Made by a program: the position numbers and the translations under genes. Below are positions 23,694 through 32,511 of a stretch of DNA of 64,000 nt, piece after piece (position 1 is the stretch's first letter; each line of letters begins with the position of its first letter). The stretch is from Mesoterricola silvestris (GTDB lineage: Bacteria > Acidobacteriota > Holophagae > Holophagales > Holophagaceae), in assembly GCF_030295405.1 (NCBI RefSeq), contig NZ_AP027080.1:372001-436000 (forward strand). Reading direction: 5' to 3'. The notes beneath the pieces were generated by a model. The model was given only the letters and a program-made list of their open reading frames with translations. It did no database searches and was not told where the DNA came from.

Positions 23694-24115
23694 CGTGTCC
23701 CGGACGTACGCCCCGGTTCGCTGACGCAGGCAAGCTGCGTCAGCGGAGAGCTCACCGCCTTGGGTTCGGCGTGGGTGTTCGCACACGCCGGCACTGACGA
23801 GCCATTGGGAAGGCGGGAAGACGGGACTCCCCGGGAGGGCCTATGCCCGTTCGACCCGCTTCGAGTGCTCCCGGCCGATACCTGTTCCGCGCCGACGTTG
23901 ACCAGTCAGCGTCGGCGCGGATCCCTATCCTGCACGGCCCACTTGAAGCGCCCCCTTGGCCCCTAGGCCCCCGTGGGGAGCCCCTACCTTCCCCTTCGCC
24001 CCACCCCATCATCGAAGTCGGAGCGTGCGAACACCCCCGACGCCCCCCTGGTCGTGAGTTCTCCGTTGACGCAGCTTGTCTGCGTCAACGAACCGGGCCG
24101 CCCATCCGGGACACG
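23694..24115. repeat. Large inverted-repeat element with CAAG-loop hairpins
   Basis: Arms of 91 bp (23694-23784 and 24025-24115) match at 75 positions without gaps. Both begin CGTGTCCCGG and end GGTGTTCGCAC. Each arm carries a 27-nt hairpin: 23719-23745 (stem CGCTGACGCAG, loop GCAAG) and 24064-24090 (stem CGTTGACGCAG in the same orientation as its arm, loop CTTGT). The stem difference C to T is matched by G to A on the pairing side. The centre holds CCGCGCCGACG and its complement CGTCGGCGCGG, an 11-bp stem. There is no convincing gene inside. It fills the gap between two converging genes. Confidence 0.75.
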
Positions 24116-24128
24116 TGCGCCGAAAAAC

Positions 24129-24587
24129 CTAGTCCCTGAGTTCGATGCTGAGGTAGAAGTGGTCGCCTTTGGGGAGACGCTCCAGGACCTGGCGGAAGTT
24201 CAGGTCGAAGGTTTCGGTGGTGCCGGCGCCGACGCTGCCGATCTTGGTGCCGCCGGAGGCCACGCCCAGGAGGCGGTCCTCGGCGTCGAAGACGGCCACG
24301 GAGAAGCCGGGGGTGCGGCCCTTGGCGGCGGTGTTGGAGACCTCCACCTTGGCCCGGGTGCCGAAATCGGCGCCCTTGAGGGGCCAAACCGTGGTTTCGC
24401 GCTTGTTGAAATAGATGGACGTGACCTTCAGGCCGTCCAGCTCCACGCCGTTGATGGGGATCAGGGCGTTCCAGGTGAAGGGCAGCCGGTAGCTGGCGAA
24501 GCTCAGGGGCTGGGCCGGGGGGGCCTTGGCGGGGGCGGGTTCCTGGGGGGTGAGGGCGAGCAGGGCCGGCAGGAGAAGGGAGAGCAT
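24129..24587 (-). CDS. Secreted hypothetical protein
   Basis: 152 residues with a signal peptide (MLSLLLPALLALTPQEPA). After a Pro/Ala linker the mature part is beta-rich: GLKVTSIYFNKRETTVWPLKG, FGTRAKVEVSNTAAKG, and FSVAVFDAEDRLLGVASGG, an immunoglobulin-like strand pattern of the kind found in FxLYD-type domains. Function is not known; it probably acts in the periplasm. It starts 13 bp after the stop of the zinc-ribbon protein gene and is likely in the same transcript. Confidence 0.62.
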   Translation of the reverse strand: MLSLLLPALLALTPQEPAPAKAPPAQPLSFASYRLPFTWNALIPINGVELDGLKVTSIYFNKRETTVWPLKGADFGTRAKVEVSNTAAKGRTPGFSVAVFDAEDRLLGVASGGTKIGSVGAGTTETFDLNFRQVLERLPKGDHFYLSIELRD

Positions 24588-24600
24588 GGGGCTTCCTTTG

Positions 24601-25638
24601 TCAGTTTCTACCGAAGAGGCCGCCGAAGAGGCTCTTCTTGGCGGGGGCCATCTCCGGGGCGGGGGCGGGCACTTCGGCGGAGGAGGGGACGCCGTCCCGG
24701 CGCCGGCGCTCGAAGACGGGACGCAGGGCGGGCACCTTGACCGCCTCGATCCAGTGGTCGCTGAACTGCCGGGCCACCATGTGGTACTCGTGGACGCGGC
24801 CCTGTTCGATCCAGGCGGTGACCTGGTCGATGGAGACGCTGTTCATGGTCTCCTGTTCCATCTGGATCTTCAGGAGTTCGGCGCCGGGGGCGGCGGGGGC
24901 CTCCAGGGGCCGGGGCGGGGGGGGCATTTCCGCCCGGGGGGGAGGGGGGGGCGGCAGATGCGGGGGAGGGGGGGGCGGCAGATGCGGGGGCGGCGGAGGT
25001 GCGAAGGAACGGGCACCCACCGAGGCCATGGCGGCCTGGATCTCCTGGGCCGAAAGCTTGACCGTGGAGGTGGTGGCCTCCGGGGCCGGGGAAGGCGCCG
25101 GCGCGTTGCCGCCCAGGGTGACGTCCAGGGCGCTGAGGGTGGCTTCCACGTCCATGGGGCTGCGGGAACCCAGGAAGCGGCGCTCGCTGGTGGAGGCATG
25201 GGCCGCGGGGGCGTCCTCGCCCATGAGCTTGGAGATGGCGTCCCGGGCGGAGGAGAAGCTTCCGGAGGCGCCGGCCTCGGGGTCGGCCTCCGTCTCCGCC
25301 GTGGCCTCCGCCTCCGCCGCGGCCTCCCCGGGGGGCGGATTGATCACGAGGGTCTTCTCCATGATCTCGTCGTCGGCGCCCTCCAGGTCGCCCAGGGTCA
25401 GGGAGGGGGGGGCCGGATCGTCGAACCGGGCGAAGAGGGAGGGCTCCTCCATGGGAGCGGGTTCGGGGACGGGCGCGGGCGCGGGTTCCGGCAGAAGCCT
25501 TCCCACCACCTCCGCGATGTCGAAGATCGTCTCGCACCGGAAGCATTTGGCGCGGCGCAGGCCGGCATGGACGCGCCCGGGGGTCAGCGTGAAGCGGGTG
25601 GAGCAGCCTGGACACCGAATGGTTTCTGTCACGGTCAT
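24601..25638 (-). CDS. Zinc-ribbon protein with proline-rich linker
   Basis: 345 residues. The N-terminus has two CxxC pairs (RCPGCSTRFTL and AKCFRCETIFDI) typical of MJ0042-type zinc ribbons. A long Glu/Ala/Pro-rich linker follows, with two direct repeats of PPPPPPHL near residues 210-235. The C-terminal helical part (DQVTAWIEQGRVHEYHMVARQFSDHWIEAVKVP) resembles small scaffold domains in Myxococcus/Acidobacteria zinc-ribbon proteins. No membrane span is present. It probably acts as a scaffold or regulator; this is inferred. GGAG stands just before the ATG. Confidence 0.65.
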   Translation of the reverse strand: MTVTETIRCPGCSTRFTLTPGRVHAGLRRAKCFRCETIFDIAEVVGRLLPEPAPAPVPEPAPMEEPSLFARFDDPAPPSLTLGDLEGADDEIMEKTLVINPPPGEAAAEAEATAETEADPEAGASGSFSSARDAISKLMGEDAPAAHASTSERRFLGSRSPMDVEATLSALDVTLGGNAPAPSPAPEATTSTVKLSAQEIQAAMASVGARSFAPPPPPHLPPPPPPHLPPPPPPRAEMPPPPRPLEAPAAPGAELLKIQMEQETMNSVSIDQVTAWIEQGRVHEYHMVARQFSDHWIEAVKVPALRPVFERRRRDGVPSSAEVPAPAPEMAPAKKSLFGGLFGRN

Positions 25639-25780
25639 CTCCGGAGTGGAAACAATTTTTTAAAGGATAGGCCCATTTGGGAGATTGTGCAGCTTCCATG
25701 GCGGCCAGGGGGGCCGCGATTCGACCCCCGGCCCCGCGGCAGGGTATCCTCAGGAGTGCCGCGAGGCGCCAGGAGGTTGC

Positions 25781-26443
25781 GTGGCAGGGCTGTTCATCAC
25801 CATGGAAGGCATTGAAGGTTCGGGCAAATCCACCCAGCTGCGCAAGCTGGCGGCGAGGCTCGAAGGCTGCGGGATCCCGGTGGACGTCTCCAAGGAACCC
25901 GGCGGCACGCCCCTTTGCCGCGAACTGCGCCAGCTCCTGCTGGAGCCCCATGGTTCCGGGGAGGCCTGGTGCCCGAAGGCCGAACTCCTCCTCTTCTATG
26001 CCGACCGGGCCCAGCACCTGACCCAGTTCATCCAGCCCGCCCTGGAGAAGGGGCACCTGGTGCTGCTGGACCGCTTCGACGATTCCACCCGGGCCTACCA
26101 GGGGGCCCAGGGCATCAGCGATTCCATGGTCGACCGCATCGGGGAGGTGGTGCTGGGGCGCCTGAAGCCCAACCTGACCCTCCTCCTGGACATGGATCCC
26201 GCCGTCTCCCTGGCCCGGGTGGAGGCGCGCAACGCGGCCGCCAGCGGGTTCCGGGAGACCCGCTTCGATTCCGAGCAGCTGGAGTTCCACCGGCGGGTGC
26301 GCTCCCGCTTCCTGGCCATCGCCCAGAAGGAGCCCCAGCGGGTGGTGGTCATCCCCGCCCAGGACGCCCCGGAGGTGGTGGAGGAGGCCATCTGGAAGAG
26401 CCTCGCGCCCCTCCTGCGCACCGCCGGGCTGAAGGTGGAATAG
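25781..26443 (+). CDS. tmk: Thymidylate kinase
   Basis: 220 residues from a GTG start preceded by AGGAGG. It phosphorylates dTMP to dTDP. P-loop GIEGSGKST, then the DR(Y/F) motif as LDRFDDSTRAYQG, and a lid region with Arg residues (ETRFDSEQLEF). The P-loop form places it with the E. coli type II or intermediate enzymes. The stop TAG overlaps the GTG start of holB by one base, the common tmk-holB pair of bacteria. The 142-bp upstream space shows no clear promoter. Confidence 0.93.
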   Translation: MAGLFITMEGIEGSGKSTQLRKLAARLEGCGIPVDVSKEPGGTPLCRELRQLLLEPHGSGEAWCPKAELLLFYADRAQHLTQFIQPALEKGHLVLLDRFDDSTRAYQGAQGISDSMVDRIGEVVLGRLKPNLTLLLDMDPAVSLARVEARNAAASGFRETRFDSEQLEFHRRVRSRFLAIAQKEPQRVVVIPAQDAPEVVEEAIWKSLAPLLRTAGLKVE

Positions 26444-27423
26444 TGTTCGACCCCCTGATCCTGGGCCACCGGGCCATCCGGGAACGTCTGCTGACCCGCG
26501 TGGGCGAGGGGAAGGTGGGCGGCTCGCTCCTCTTCGCCGGACCGGACGGGGTGGGCAAGCGAAGGGTGGCCCTGGAACTGGCCCAGCGGGAGCTGTGCTT
26601 CCGCCGCACCGCCTGCGGGGAGTGCGAGGGGTGCCGCCTGTTCCAGGGGGAGCTGCCGGTGGAATTGCCCAACCTCCTGCGCATCGCCCCCGAGGGCAAG
26701 GCCGGCCTCATCAAGATCGGCTCCATCCGCGAGGACGACCTGGTGGAGGGCGGCGTCATCAGCTGGGCCCACCGGGCGCCGCCCCCGGGCTGCCACCGCT
26801 GGATCCTGGTGGAGGACGCCCACCGCCTCAACGGCCCCTCCGCCAACATGCTCCTCAAGACCCTGGAGGAGCCCCCGCCCGGCACCTGCTTCCTGCTGGT
26901 GACCCACCGGCCCGAGGCCATGCTCCAGACCATCCGCAGCCGGTGCGAGCGCATCCCCTTCCTGTCCCTGTCGGACGCCGACGCCTGGGCCGTGGCCCGC
27001 AGGGAGGGCTGGGAGGAGGCGCACCGGGCGCGGTGGACGGCCCTGTCCGGGGGCACCCTGCGCTACCTGGAGGAGGCCGCCTTCCAGCGCGCCTCGGACC
27101 AGGTGGACGCCTGGATCCTGGTGGCCGGGGGCGCGGCCTTCAGCGCCGCGGGCGCCGCCCTGGCCCCGGACAAGAACGCCGAGGCCTCCCAGAACGAGCA
27201 GGTGAGCCGGTGCCTGGAACTGTTCCTCCTGGTGCTGGCCGACGTGGGCCGCCTCCGGGAGGGCCGCGCCCCGCGCCTGGCCCCCTGGACCGAGGGGCTC
27301 ACGAAGCTGGCCGGATCCCCCCTGGCCCTGGAGCCCGCCCAGGCCCGGGCCTTCGAGGCCATGCGGAACCTGGCCCGCAATCCCTCGGCGGAATCGCTGC
27401 TGCGGGAAGTGGCGCTGGTCTGA
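26443..27423 (+). CDS. holB: DNA polymerase III delta-prime subunit
   Basis: 326 residues from GTG. AAA+ clamp-loader subunit: FAGPDGVGKRRVALELA (P-loop), zinc-binding Cys in CFRRTACGECEGC, the LVEDAHRLNGPSANMLLKTLEEPP box, and the sensor SRCERIPF. The P-loop retains GxxGxGK, so nucleotide binding is possible although delta-prime is usually inactive as an ATPase. The C-terminal part is diverged, as usual. It follows tmk directly and ends one base before the convergent diguanylate cyclase. Confidence 0.86.
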   Translation: MFDPLILGHRAIRERLLTRVGEGKVGGSLLFAGPDGVGKRRVALELAQRELCFRRTACGECEGCRLFQGELPVELPNLLRIAPEGKAGLIKIGSIREDDLVEGGVISWAHRAPPPGCHRWILVEDAHRLNGPSANMLLKTLEEPPPGTCFLLVTHRPEAMLQTIRSRCERIPFLSLSDADAWAVARREGWEEAHRARWTALSGGTLRYLEEAAFQRASDQVDAWILVAGGAAFSAAGAALAPDKNAEASQNEQVSRCLELFLLVLADVGRLREGRAPRLAPWTEGLTKLAGSPLALEPAQARAFEAMRNLARNPSAESLLREVALV

Positions 27424-28596
27424 CTATTTCTCCAGGCTGCGGGTCTCGTCGGCGAGCATGACGCAGCCCTTGCCGCTGGCCTTGGCCCTGAGCAGGGCGC
27501 GGTCGGCCTTCTCCAGGAGGTGGTCGGCTCCGTCGGCGTCGGCGGGGAAGGAGGCCACCCCCACGCTGATGGACACCGAGACCTGGGCCGAGCCCACCTG
27601 CAGGGGGCTGCGGGCCAGGGCGTTGAGGAGCCGTTCGCCGATCCTCGCGGCCACGGGCGCGGGGGATCCGGGGATGATGATGCAGAATTCGTCCCCGCCG
27701 TAGCGGTAGAGGCGGTCCAGGTTGCGGATGATCTGCTTGGCCTCCAGGGCCACGGTGGAAATGACCCGGCTCCCGGTGGGGTGGCCGTACTGGCTGTTGA
27801 GCTCCTTGAGGTTGTCCACGTCCAGGAAGAGCAGGGCCACCGATTCGCCCCGCACCGAGGCCGCGCGGATGGCCTCGGGCAGTTCCACCTCCAGGCAGCG
27901 GCGGTTGAAGGCCACGGTGAGGTCGTCCCGGTACGAGAGGTTGCGGCTCTGCTCCAGGTTCCAGGCCTTGACCAGGAGGTCGTCCACCTCCTTGATCCAG
28001 CCCAGGAAGGTGTCCTGGGGCGCCCGGGGCTCCACCAGGCGCAGGAGGCCCAGCTTCTCCCGGGGGCAGAGGAAGAAGGCCTCCCCGGCGTCCACCAGGG
28101 CCTCGGCTTCGCTGAATCCCACCGGGGCCTCGGGAAAGCCCGCCCCGCAGCGCTGGAAGTAGCATTCCTCCTGGCGGATCCAGATGGCCCCGCCCCGGGC
28201 CGCGGACAGGCCCATGGCCCGGGCGAGGATGGGCCTCAGGAGCTCGTCCAGGGTGGCCAGGTGGATCATCTGCCGGAGCCAGCCGTCGCTGCCCAGGTCC
28301 CGGCTGCGGATGCGCTGGAGAGCCTCCCCGACGCGGGCCAGGGGCTGCGCCTGGCGCAGCACCCACCCGGCGCGCACGCTGAGCACAAGGCTCACCTCCT
28401 CGGGGTCGGCCTCCTTCACCCACCAGAGGATCTCCGACCCGGACGGGGGGATCCACCGGGGATGGGGGCGGTCCGCGACGATGATCACCGTGCCTTCGCC
28501 GGGGGACGGGGACACGGCGTATCCCCAGGACGCCAGCGCCTCCTCCAGGGCGGCGGCGCCCTGGGCTTCGTGGATCGTCAGGAGGCCGATGGTCAT
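27424..28596 (-). CDS. Diguanylate cyclase (GGDEF) with N-terminal sensory region
   Basis: 390 residues. Residues 1-215 form a diverged receiver/GAF-like sensory part (GLLTIHEAQGAAALEEALASWG; LRRLVEP-type segments) without identified ligand residues. The GGDEF domain (about 220-385) contains YRDDLTVAFNRR, FLDVDNLKELNSQYGH and canonical GGDEF at 300-304. RNLD at 291-294 gives an inhibitory I-site. It should make c-di-GMP, third such enzyme in this window. It lies directly downstream of the unknown 654-residue gene (one base gap), so they are likely one unit, and next to pilBTC, whose surface motility is often tuned by c-di-GMP. Confidence 0.87.
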   Translation of the reverse strand: MTIGLLTIHEAQGAAALEEALASWGYAVSPSPGEGTVIIVADRPHPRWIPPSGSEILWWVKEADPEEVSLVLSVRAGWVLRQAQPLARVGEALQRIRSRDLGSDGWLRQMIHLATLDELLRPILARAMGLSAARGGAIWIRQEECYFQRCGAGFPEAPVGFSEAEALVDAGEAFFLCPREKLGLLRLVEPRAPQDTFLGWIKEVDDLLVKAWNLEQSRNLSYRDDLTVAFNRRCLEVELPEAIRAASVRGESVALLFLDVDNLKELNSQYGHPTGSRVISTVALEAKQIIRNLDRLYRYGGDEFCIIIPGSPAPVAARIGERLLNALARSPLQVGSAQVSVSISVGVASFPADADGADHLLEKADRALLRAKASGKGCVMLADETRSLEK

Positions 28597-28597
28597 T

Positions 28598-30562
28598 TCA
28601 GCTCAGGGCCGCGTCGAGGCGGGAGGAAAGGTGCTCGAGGTGGGAAAGGAGGGCGTCCAGGTGGGTCTTCACCTCGCGGCCGCTGCGTTCGGCCCGCACC
28701 CACCGCTTGAGGAGGTTCAGGGCCTGGGGGTCCCGCACCCCCAGGGGCTTGGTGGTCTGGATGAGCTTGTGGGTGAGCCGGGAGCGGTCCGGGGCGTCGC
28801 CGCGGGCCAGGCGCAAGGCCTGGCCCAGGCGCAGGGCCTCCCGGGAGGTGGTGAGGTCCAGCCGGATCAGGGGCACCCGGGCGTTGATGCGCAGCAGGAA
28901 CTGGTCCAGGAAGCGCAGGATCTCGCCCACGGTCTCCGAGGCCTCCTCCAGGGAGGTCTCGATGACGGCGGGGTCCTCCAGGCTGCGGGTGAACTGCAGG
29001 GTGAGCCGCTCGAATTCCTGGCGGTCGACGCTGCGGATGAGGAGGAATTCGGGGCTGCGGCGGAAGCTCGCCACCTGCCCCTGGGCCTGGGAAAGGGCCA
29101 GGGCGAGGCGGGGCCAGCTCCTCAGTTCCAGGTGAAGCCGGATCTGGCCCAGGGCCGGGTCCATGTACTGCCAGAGGCGGTGCAGGCGCCGGCGGAGGCG
29201 GTCCCCCTCCTCCGTGAGGGAGGGCGAATCCGGGAAGAGCTTGTGGCGCAGTTCGGGGCTGAACAGCCCCACGAGGTCGCCCATGAGCTGGCGCTGGTGC
29301 GAGAGGAGCAGGGCCCTGAGGTTGTCGAGGGTGATGGCCAGCTGGTCCACGTCGTCGTTGGTGAGGGTCTGCAGCAGGAGGCCGCGGATGGTGGCCTGGT
29401 CCTGGAGGAGGCTCAGCACCGCCTGGCGCAGGAAGGCGCCCAGGAGCAGGGATTCCTCGCTGCCCTTGGGGAGGTTGTCGGCCGCGCGGGGGTGGAACAC
29501 CCGCTCCGCGAGCCGGCCCAGTTCGCTCTCGATGACGTAGAAATGGGGCACCGAGGCGAAGCGCTTGGGGATGGAGGCGTTCACCGCGGGCTCCATGCCC
29601 TCCACCAGGCTCAGCAGCGCCAGGTGGCTCACCAGGGCCCGGGCCACGATGCGGAAGGAGGGGGGGTGGTTCTCCCGAAGCTGCTTGAGCAGCGCGCGCA
29701 CGTCGCCCGGGAGGCTCTTCTCCAGGAGGCGGTCCTCCACCCGGGGAAGGCTCCAGCCCAGGTGGTTCCACAGCCACTGGAGGCTGCCCCGGATGTGCTC
29801 CACCGCCGGCCAGTGGACGCCGCGGTCCAGGGGCCTGAAGAGCATGATGCGCAGGCTGGCGATGACGTGCTGGACCAGCAGGAGCGGCTCCGCCCGCAGG
29901 CGGGTGGATTCCGGAAGGGCTCCGCCCAGGAGGGCCTCCATCTTGCGGATGGGTTCCAGGGGGTTGCCCGAACCGGACTGGAGGGCCCGGTTGAGGGTCT
30001 TCATGAGCTGGTTGAGCCGGGCCACCAGGGCCGGGCCCTCCTCCATGCCGGCCAGGACCGCGAAGATGCTCTTGATGTGGTCCCGCTCCTCCTGGAGGTA
30101 GGCGGTCCAGTGCTCCTTGAGCTGGGAGCCCTCCCCCGAGCCCAGGGAGGTGGCCATGGTGCGCAGGCTGGCGATGAGGTCCAGGAGGTGGATGACCCAG
30201 TCCGGCTCCAGGTTCTGGTCCAGCACCTCCCGGTGGGCCGTGGCCGCCAGCTCCCCCAGGGTGTCCAGGCTGTGCTGGAGCACCAGCCCCATGGCCGGGC
30301 GAACTTCCCCCAGGCGCCGTTCGGAGAACTGGTTCAGGAAGGCCAGGAACAGGCCGAAGGCCCGGCGGAGCTTCGCCAGGTGCAGGGATTCGCCCACGGG
30401 GAAGGCCTCCCCGGTGCCCGTCTCCAGGAGCGGGAAGACATCGCCCCCGCCGACCCGCAGTATCTCCTCCAATAATTGAAGATCCTGACGCGAAAGTCCC
30501 TTCTCCCGGATGAGTTCCCGGACCAAATCAAGGCGCTGACCGGAGGACTGGGCGCTGGGCAT
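28598..30562 (-). CDS. Large alpha-helical protein of unknown function
   Basis: 654 residues from MPSAQSSGQRLDLVREL. It is almost wholly helical and Leu/Arg-rich, with segments such as SERRLGEVRPAMGLVLQHSL, VIHLLDLIASLRTMATSLG and LLLVQHVIASLRIMLFRPL. There are no membrane spans, Cys motifs or nucleotide-binding motifs. No family is recognised. It is divergent from pilB with 92 bp between starts and co-directional with a diguanylate cyclase, so a role in pilus or c-di-GMP control is possible, but the evidence is only position. Confidence 0.6.
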   Translation of the reverse strand: MPSAQSSGQRLDLVRELIREKGLSRQDLQLLEEILRVGGGDVFPLLETGTGEAFPVGESLHLAKLRRAFGLFLAFLNQFSERRLGEVRPAMGLVLQHSLDTLGELAATAHREVLDQNLEPDWVIHLLDLIASLRTMATSLGSGEGSQLKEHWTAYLQEERDHIKSIFAVLAGMEEGPALVARLNQLMKTLNRALQSGSGNPLEPIRKMEALLGGALPESTRLRAEPLLLVQHVIASLRIMLFRPLDRGVHWPAVEHIRGSLQWLWNHLGWSLPRVEDRLLEKSLPGDVRALLKQLRENHPPSFRIVARALVSHLALLSLVEGMEPAVNASIPKRFASVPHFYVIESELGRLAERVFHPRAADNLPKGSEESLLLGAFLRQAVLSLLQDQATIRGLLLQTLTNDDVDQLAITLDNLRALLLSHQRQLMGDLVGLFSPELRHKLFPDSPSLTEEGDRLRRRLHRLWQYMDPALGQIRLHLELRSWPRLALALSQAQGQVASFRRSPEFLLIRSVDRQEFERLTLQFTRSLEDPAVIETSLEEASETVGEILRFLDQFLLRINARVPLIRLDLTTSREALRLGQALRLARGDAPDRSRLTHKLIQTTKPLGVRDPQALNLLKRWVRAERSGREVKTHLDALLSHLEHLSSRLDAALS

Positions 30563-30654
30563 GCCCCCAGGATAGCCGGTTGGTTGAATCACGCTATATG
30601 CCAAGCAGCGGATTGTAGGTGTACACTGCCCATCAACCCCCTTCGGAGGATCCA

Positions 30655-32490
30655 TTGGCTAGCAAGCTCGGTGAAATGCTTGTGAAGGCACAGCTGATTT
30701 CTGAAAATCAGCTGGACGAGGCCATCAAGCTGCAGCGCCGGGAAGGCGGGAAGCTGGGCAGCATTGTCGTGCGCCTGGGGTTCTGCTCGGACCAGGACAT
30801 CGTGAGCTTCCTGGGCATGCAGTACGGGGTGCCGGCGGCGGACCTGGACCAGTGGCCGCCCATCGAGCCCTCGGTCATCGCCCTGGTGCCATCCGAACTG
30901 GCCAACAAGCATAAGGTCCTGCCCCTTCAGCGGTCGGGCAACGTCCTCACCATGGCCATGTCCGATCCCACGGATATCTTCGCCATGGACGATGTGCGGT
31001 TCCACACCGGCTACAACATCGATCCGGTGGTCTCCTCGGAGCGGGGGCTGGTACGGGCGATCGAACGCTACTACGGGGGCACCAGCGCCGTGCGCCTGCG
31101 GGATCGTCAGGATGACGGCCGGGGCGTCTTCAATGCCGGGGCCCCGGGCCAGGAGGCCGCCGCCCCCGGCCCCGACGAATTCGGGGACCACGAGGACGCC
31201 AGCCTCGACCTGAAGGACCTTGAAGAGGAGATGGCCGAGTCCACCCAGTACGAGACCCTGGACGAGGAGGACGAGGTCAACGCCGCCGCCCTGGGCAAGG
31301 CCTCCGAGGACGCGCCGGTGGTGCGGCTCGTGAACATCGTGCTCATCGACGCCATCCGCAAGGGGGCTTCCGACATCCACATCGAGCCCTACGAGAAGCA
31401 CTACCGCATCCGGTTCCGCATCGACGGGCTGCTGCAGGAGGTGATGCGGCCCAGCATCAAGCTCAAGGACCCGGTCACCTCCCGCGTGAAGATCCTCGCC
31501 AAGCTCAACATCGCCGAGAAGCGGCTGCCCCAGGACGGCCGCATCAAGCTCCGGGTCCAGCTGGGCGGAAAGCAGAAGGTCATCGACTACCGGGTGAGCA
31601 TCCTCCCCACCCTGTTCGGCGAGAAGATCGTGCTGCGGCTCCTGGACTCCGACAAGCTCATGCTCGACCTCACCAAGCTGGGCTTCGAGCCCGAGAGCCT
31701 CCAGCAGTGGGATCGCCAGATCAGCAAGCCCTACGGCATGGTGCTGGTGACCGGGCCCACCGGGTCGGGCAAGACCAACACCCTCTATTCCTCCATCTCC
31801 AAGCTGAACACCGCGGACGTGAACATCATGACCGCCGAGGATCCCGTCGAGTTCAACTTCGCGGGCATCAACCAGGTGCAGATGAAGGAGCAGATCGGCC
31901 TGAACTTCGCGGCCGCCCTGCGCAGCTTCCTGCGCCAGGACCCCAACATCATCCTGGTGGGCGAGATCCGGGACTTCGAGACGGCCGAGATCGCCATCAA
32001 GGCCTCCCTCACGGGCCACCTGGTGCTCTCCACCCTCCACACCAACGACGCCCCCTCGACCATCAACCGCCTCATGAACATGGGCGTGGAGCCCTTCCTG
32101 GTGGCCACCTCGGTCAACATCATCTGCGCCCAGCGCCTGGTGCGGCGCATCTGCGCCAACTGCAAGCAGGCCGATCCCCACCAGCCGCCCCCGGAGGCCC
32201 TGCTCAAGGTGGGCTTCACGGAGGAGGAGGTCAAGCGCGGCATCGTCCTGAAGAAGGGCGCCGGCTGCGAGATCTGCGGCGGCCGCGGCTACAAGGGCCG
32301 TGTGGGCCTCTACGAGGTCCTTGAAATGTCCGAGACCCTCAAGGACATGATCCTCACCGGGGCCAGCGCCATCGAGCTGAGGGAGCAGGCCCAGAAGGAA
32401 GGGATGATCACGCTGAGGCGTTCGGGGTGCCGCAAGGTCCTGGACGGCGTCACCACCATCGAGGAAATCGTCCGCGAGACGGTCCTCTAG
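30655..32490 (+). CDS. pilB: Type IV pilus assembly ATPase
   Basis: 611 residues from a TTG start preceded by CGGAGGA. An MshEN domain at the N-terminus (LGEMLVKAQLISENQLDEAI ... SFLGMQYGVPAADL) can bind c-di-GMP in homologues. An acidic linker follows, then the secretion ATPase core: DIHIEPYEKHYRIRFRIDG, GPTGSGKTNTLY (Walker A), Asp box EDPVEFNFAGINQVQ, Walker B ILVGEIRDFETAEIA, His box TGHLVLSTLHTND, and the tetracysteine zinc site CANC...CEICGGRGYKG. It powers pilus extension at the inner membrane. pilT and pilC follow closely. The MshEN region makes control by the nearby cyclases plausible. Confidence 0.95.
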   Translation: MASKLGEMLVKAQLISENQLDEAIKLQRREGGKLGSIVVRLGFCSDQDIVSFLGMQYGVPAADLDQWPPIEPSVIALVPSELANKHKVLPLQRSGNVLTMAMSDPTDIFAMDDVRFHTGYNIDPVVSSERGLVRAIERYYGGTSAVRLRDRQDDGRGVFNAGAPGQEAAAPGPDEFGDHEDASLDLKDLEEEMAESTQYETLDEEDEVNAAALGKASEDAPVVRLVNIVLIDAIRKGASDIHIEPYEKHYRIRFRIDGLLQEVMRPSIKLKDPVTSRVKILAKLNIAEKRLPQDGRIKLRVQLGGKQKVIDYRVSILPTLFGEKIVLRLLDSDKLMLDLTKLGFEPESLQQWDRQISKPYGMVLVTGPTGSGKTNTLYSSISKLNTADVNIMTAEDPVEFNFAGINQVQMKEQIGLNFAAALRSFLRQDPNIILVGEIRDFETAEIAIKASLTGHLVLSTLHTNDAPSTINRLMNMGVEPFLVATSVNIICAQRLVRRICANCKQADPHQPPPEALLKVGFTEEEVKRGIVLKKGAGCEICGGRGYKGRVGLYEVLEMSETLKDMILTGASAIELREQAQKEGMITLRRSGCRKVLDGVTTIEEIVRETVL

Positions 32491-32511
32491 TCCCATAAAG
32501 GGGTAGCAACC

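Noticed and set aside
23760-24128. Small open frames inside the 23.7-kb element
   Set aside because: They follow the palindromic sequence, are Arg/Pro-rich and have no ribosome sites.
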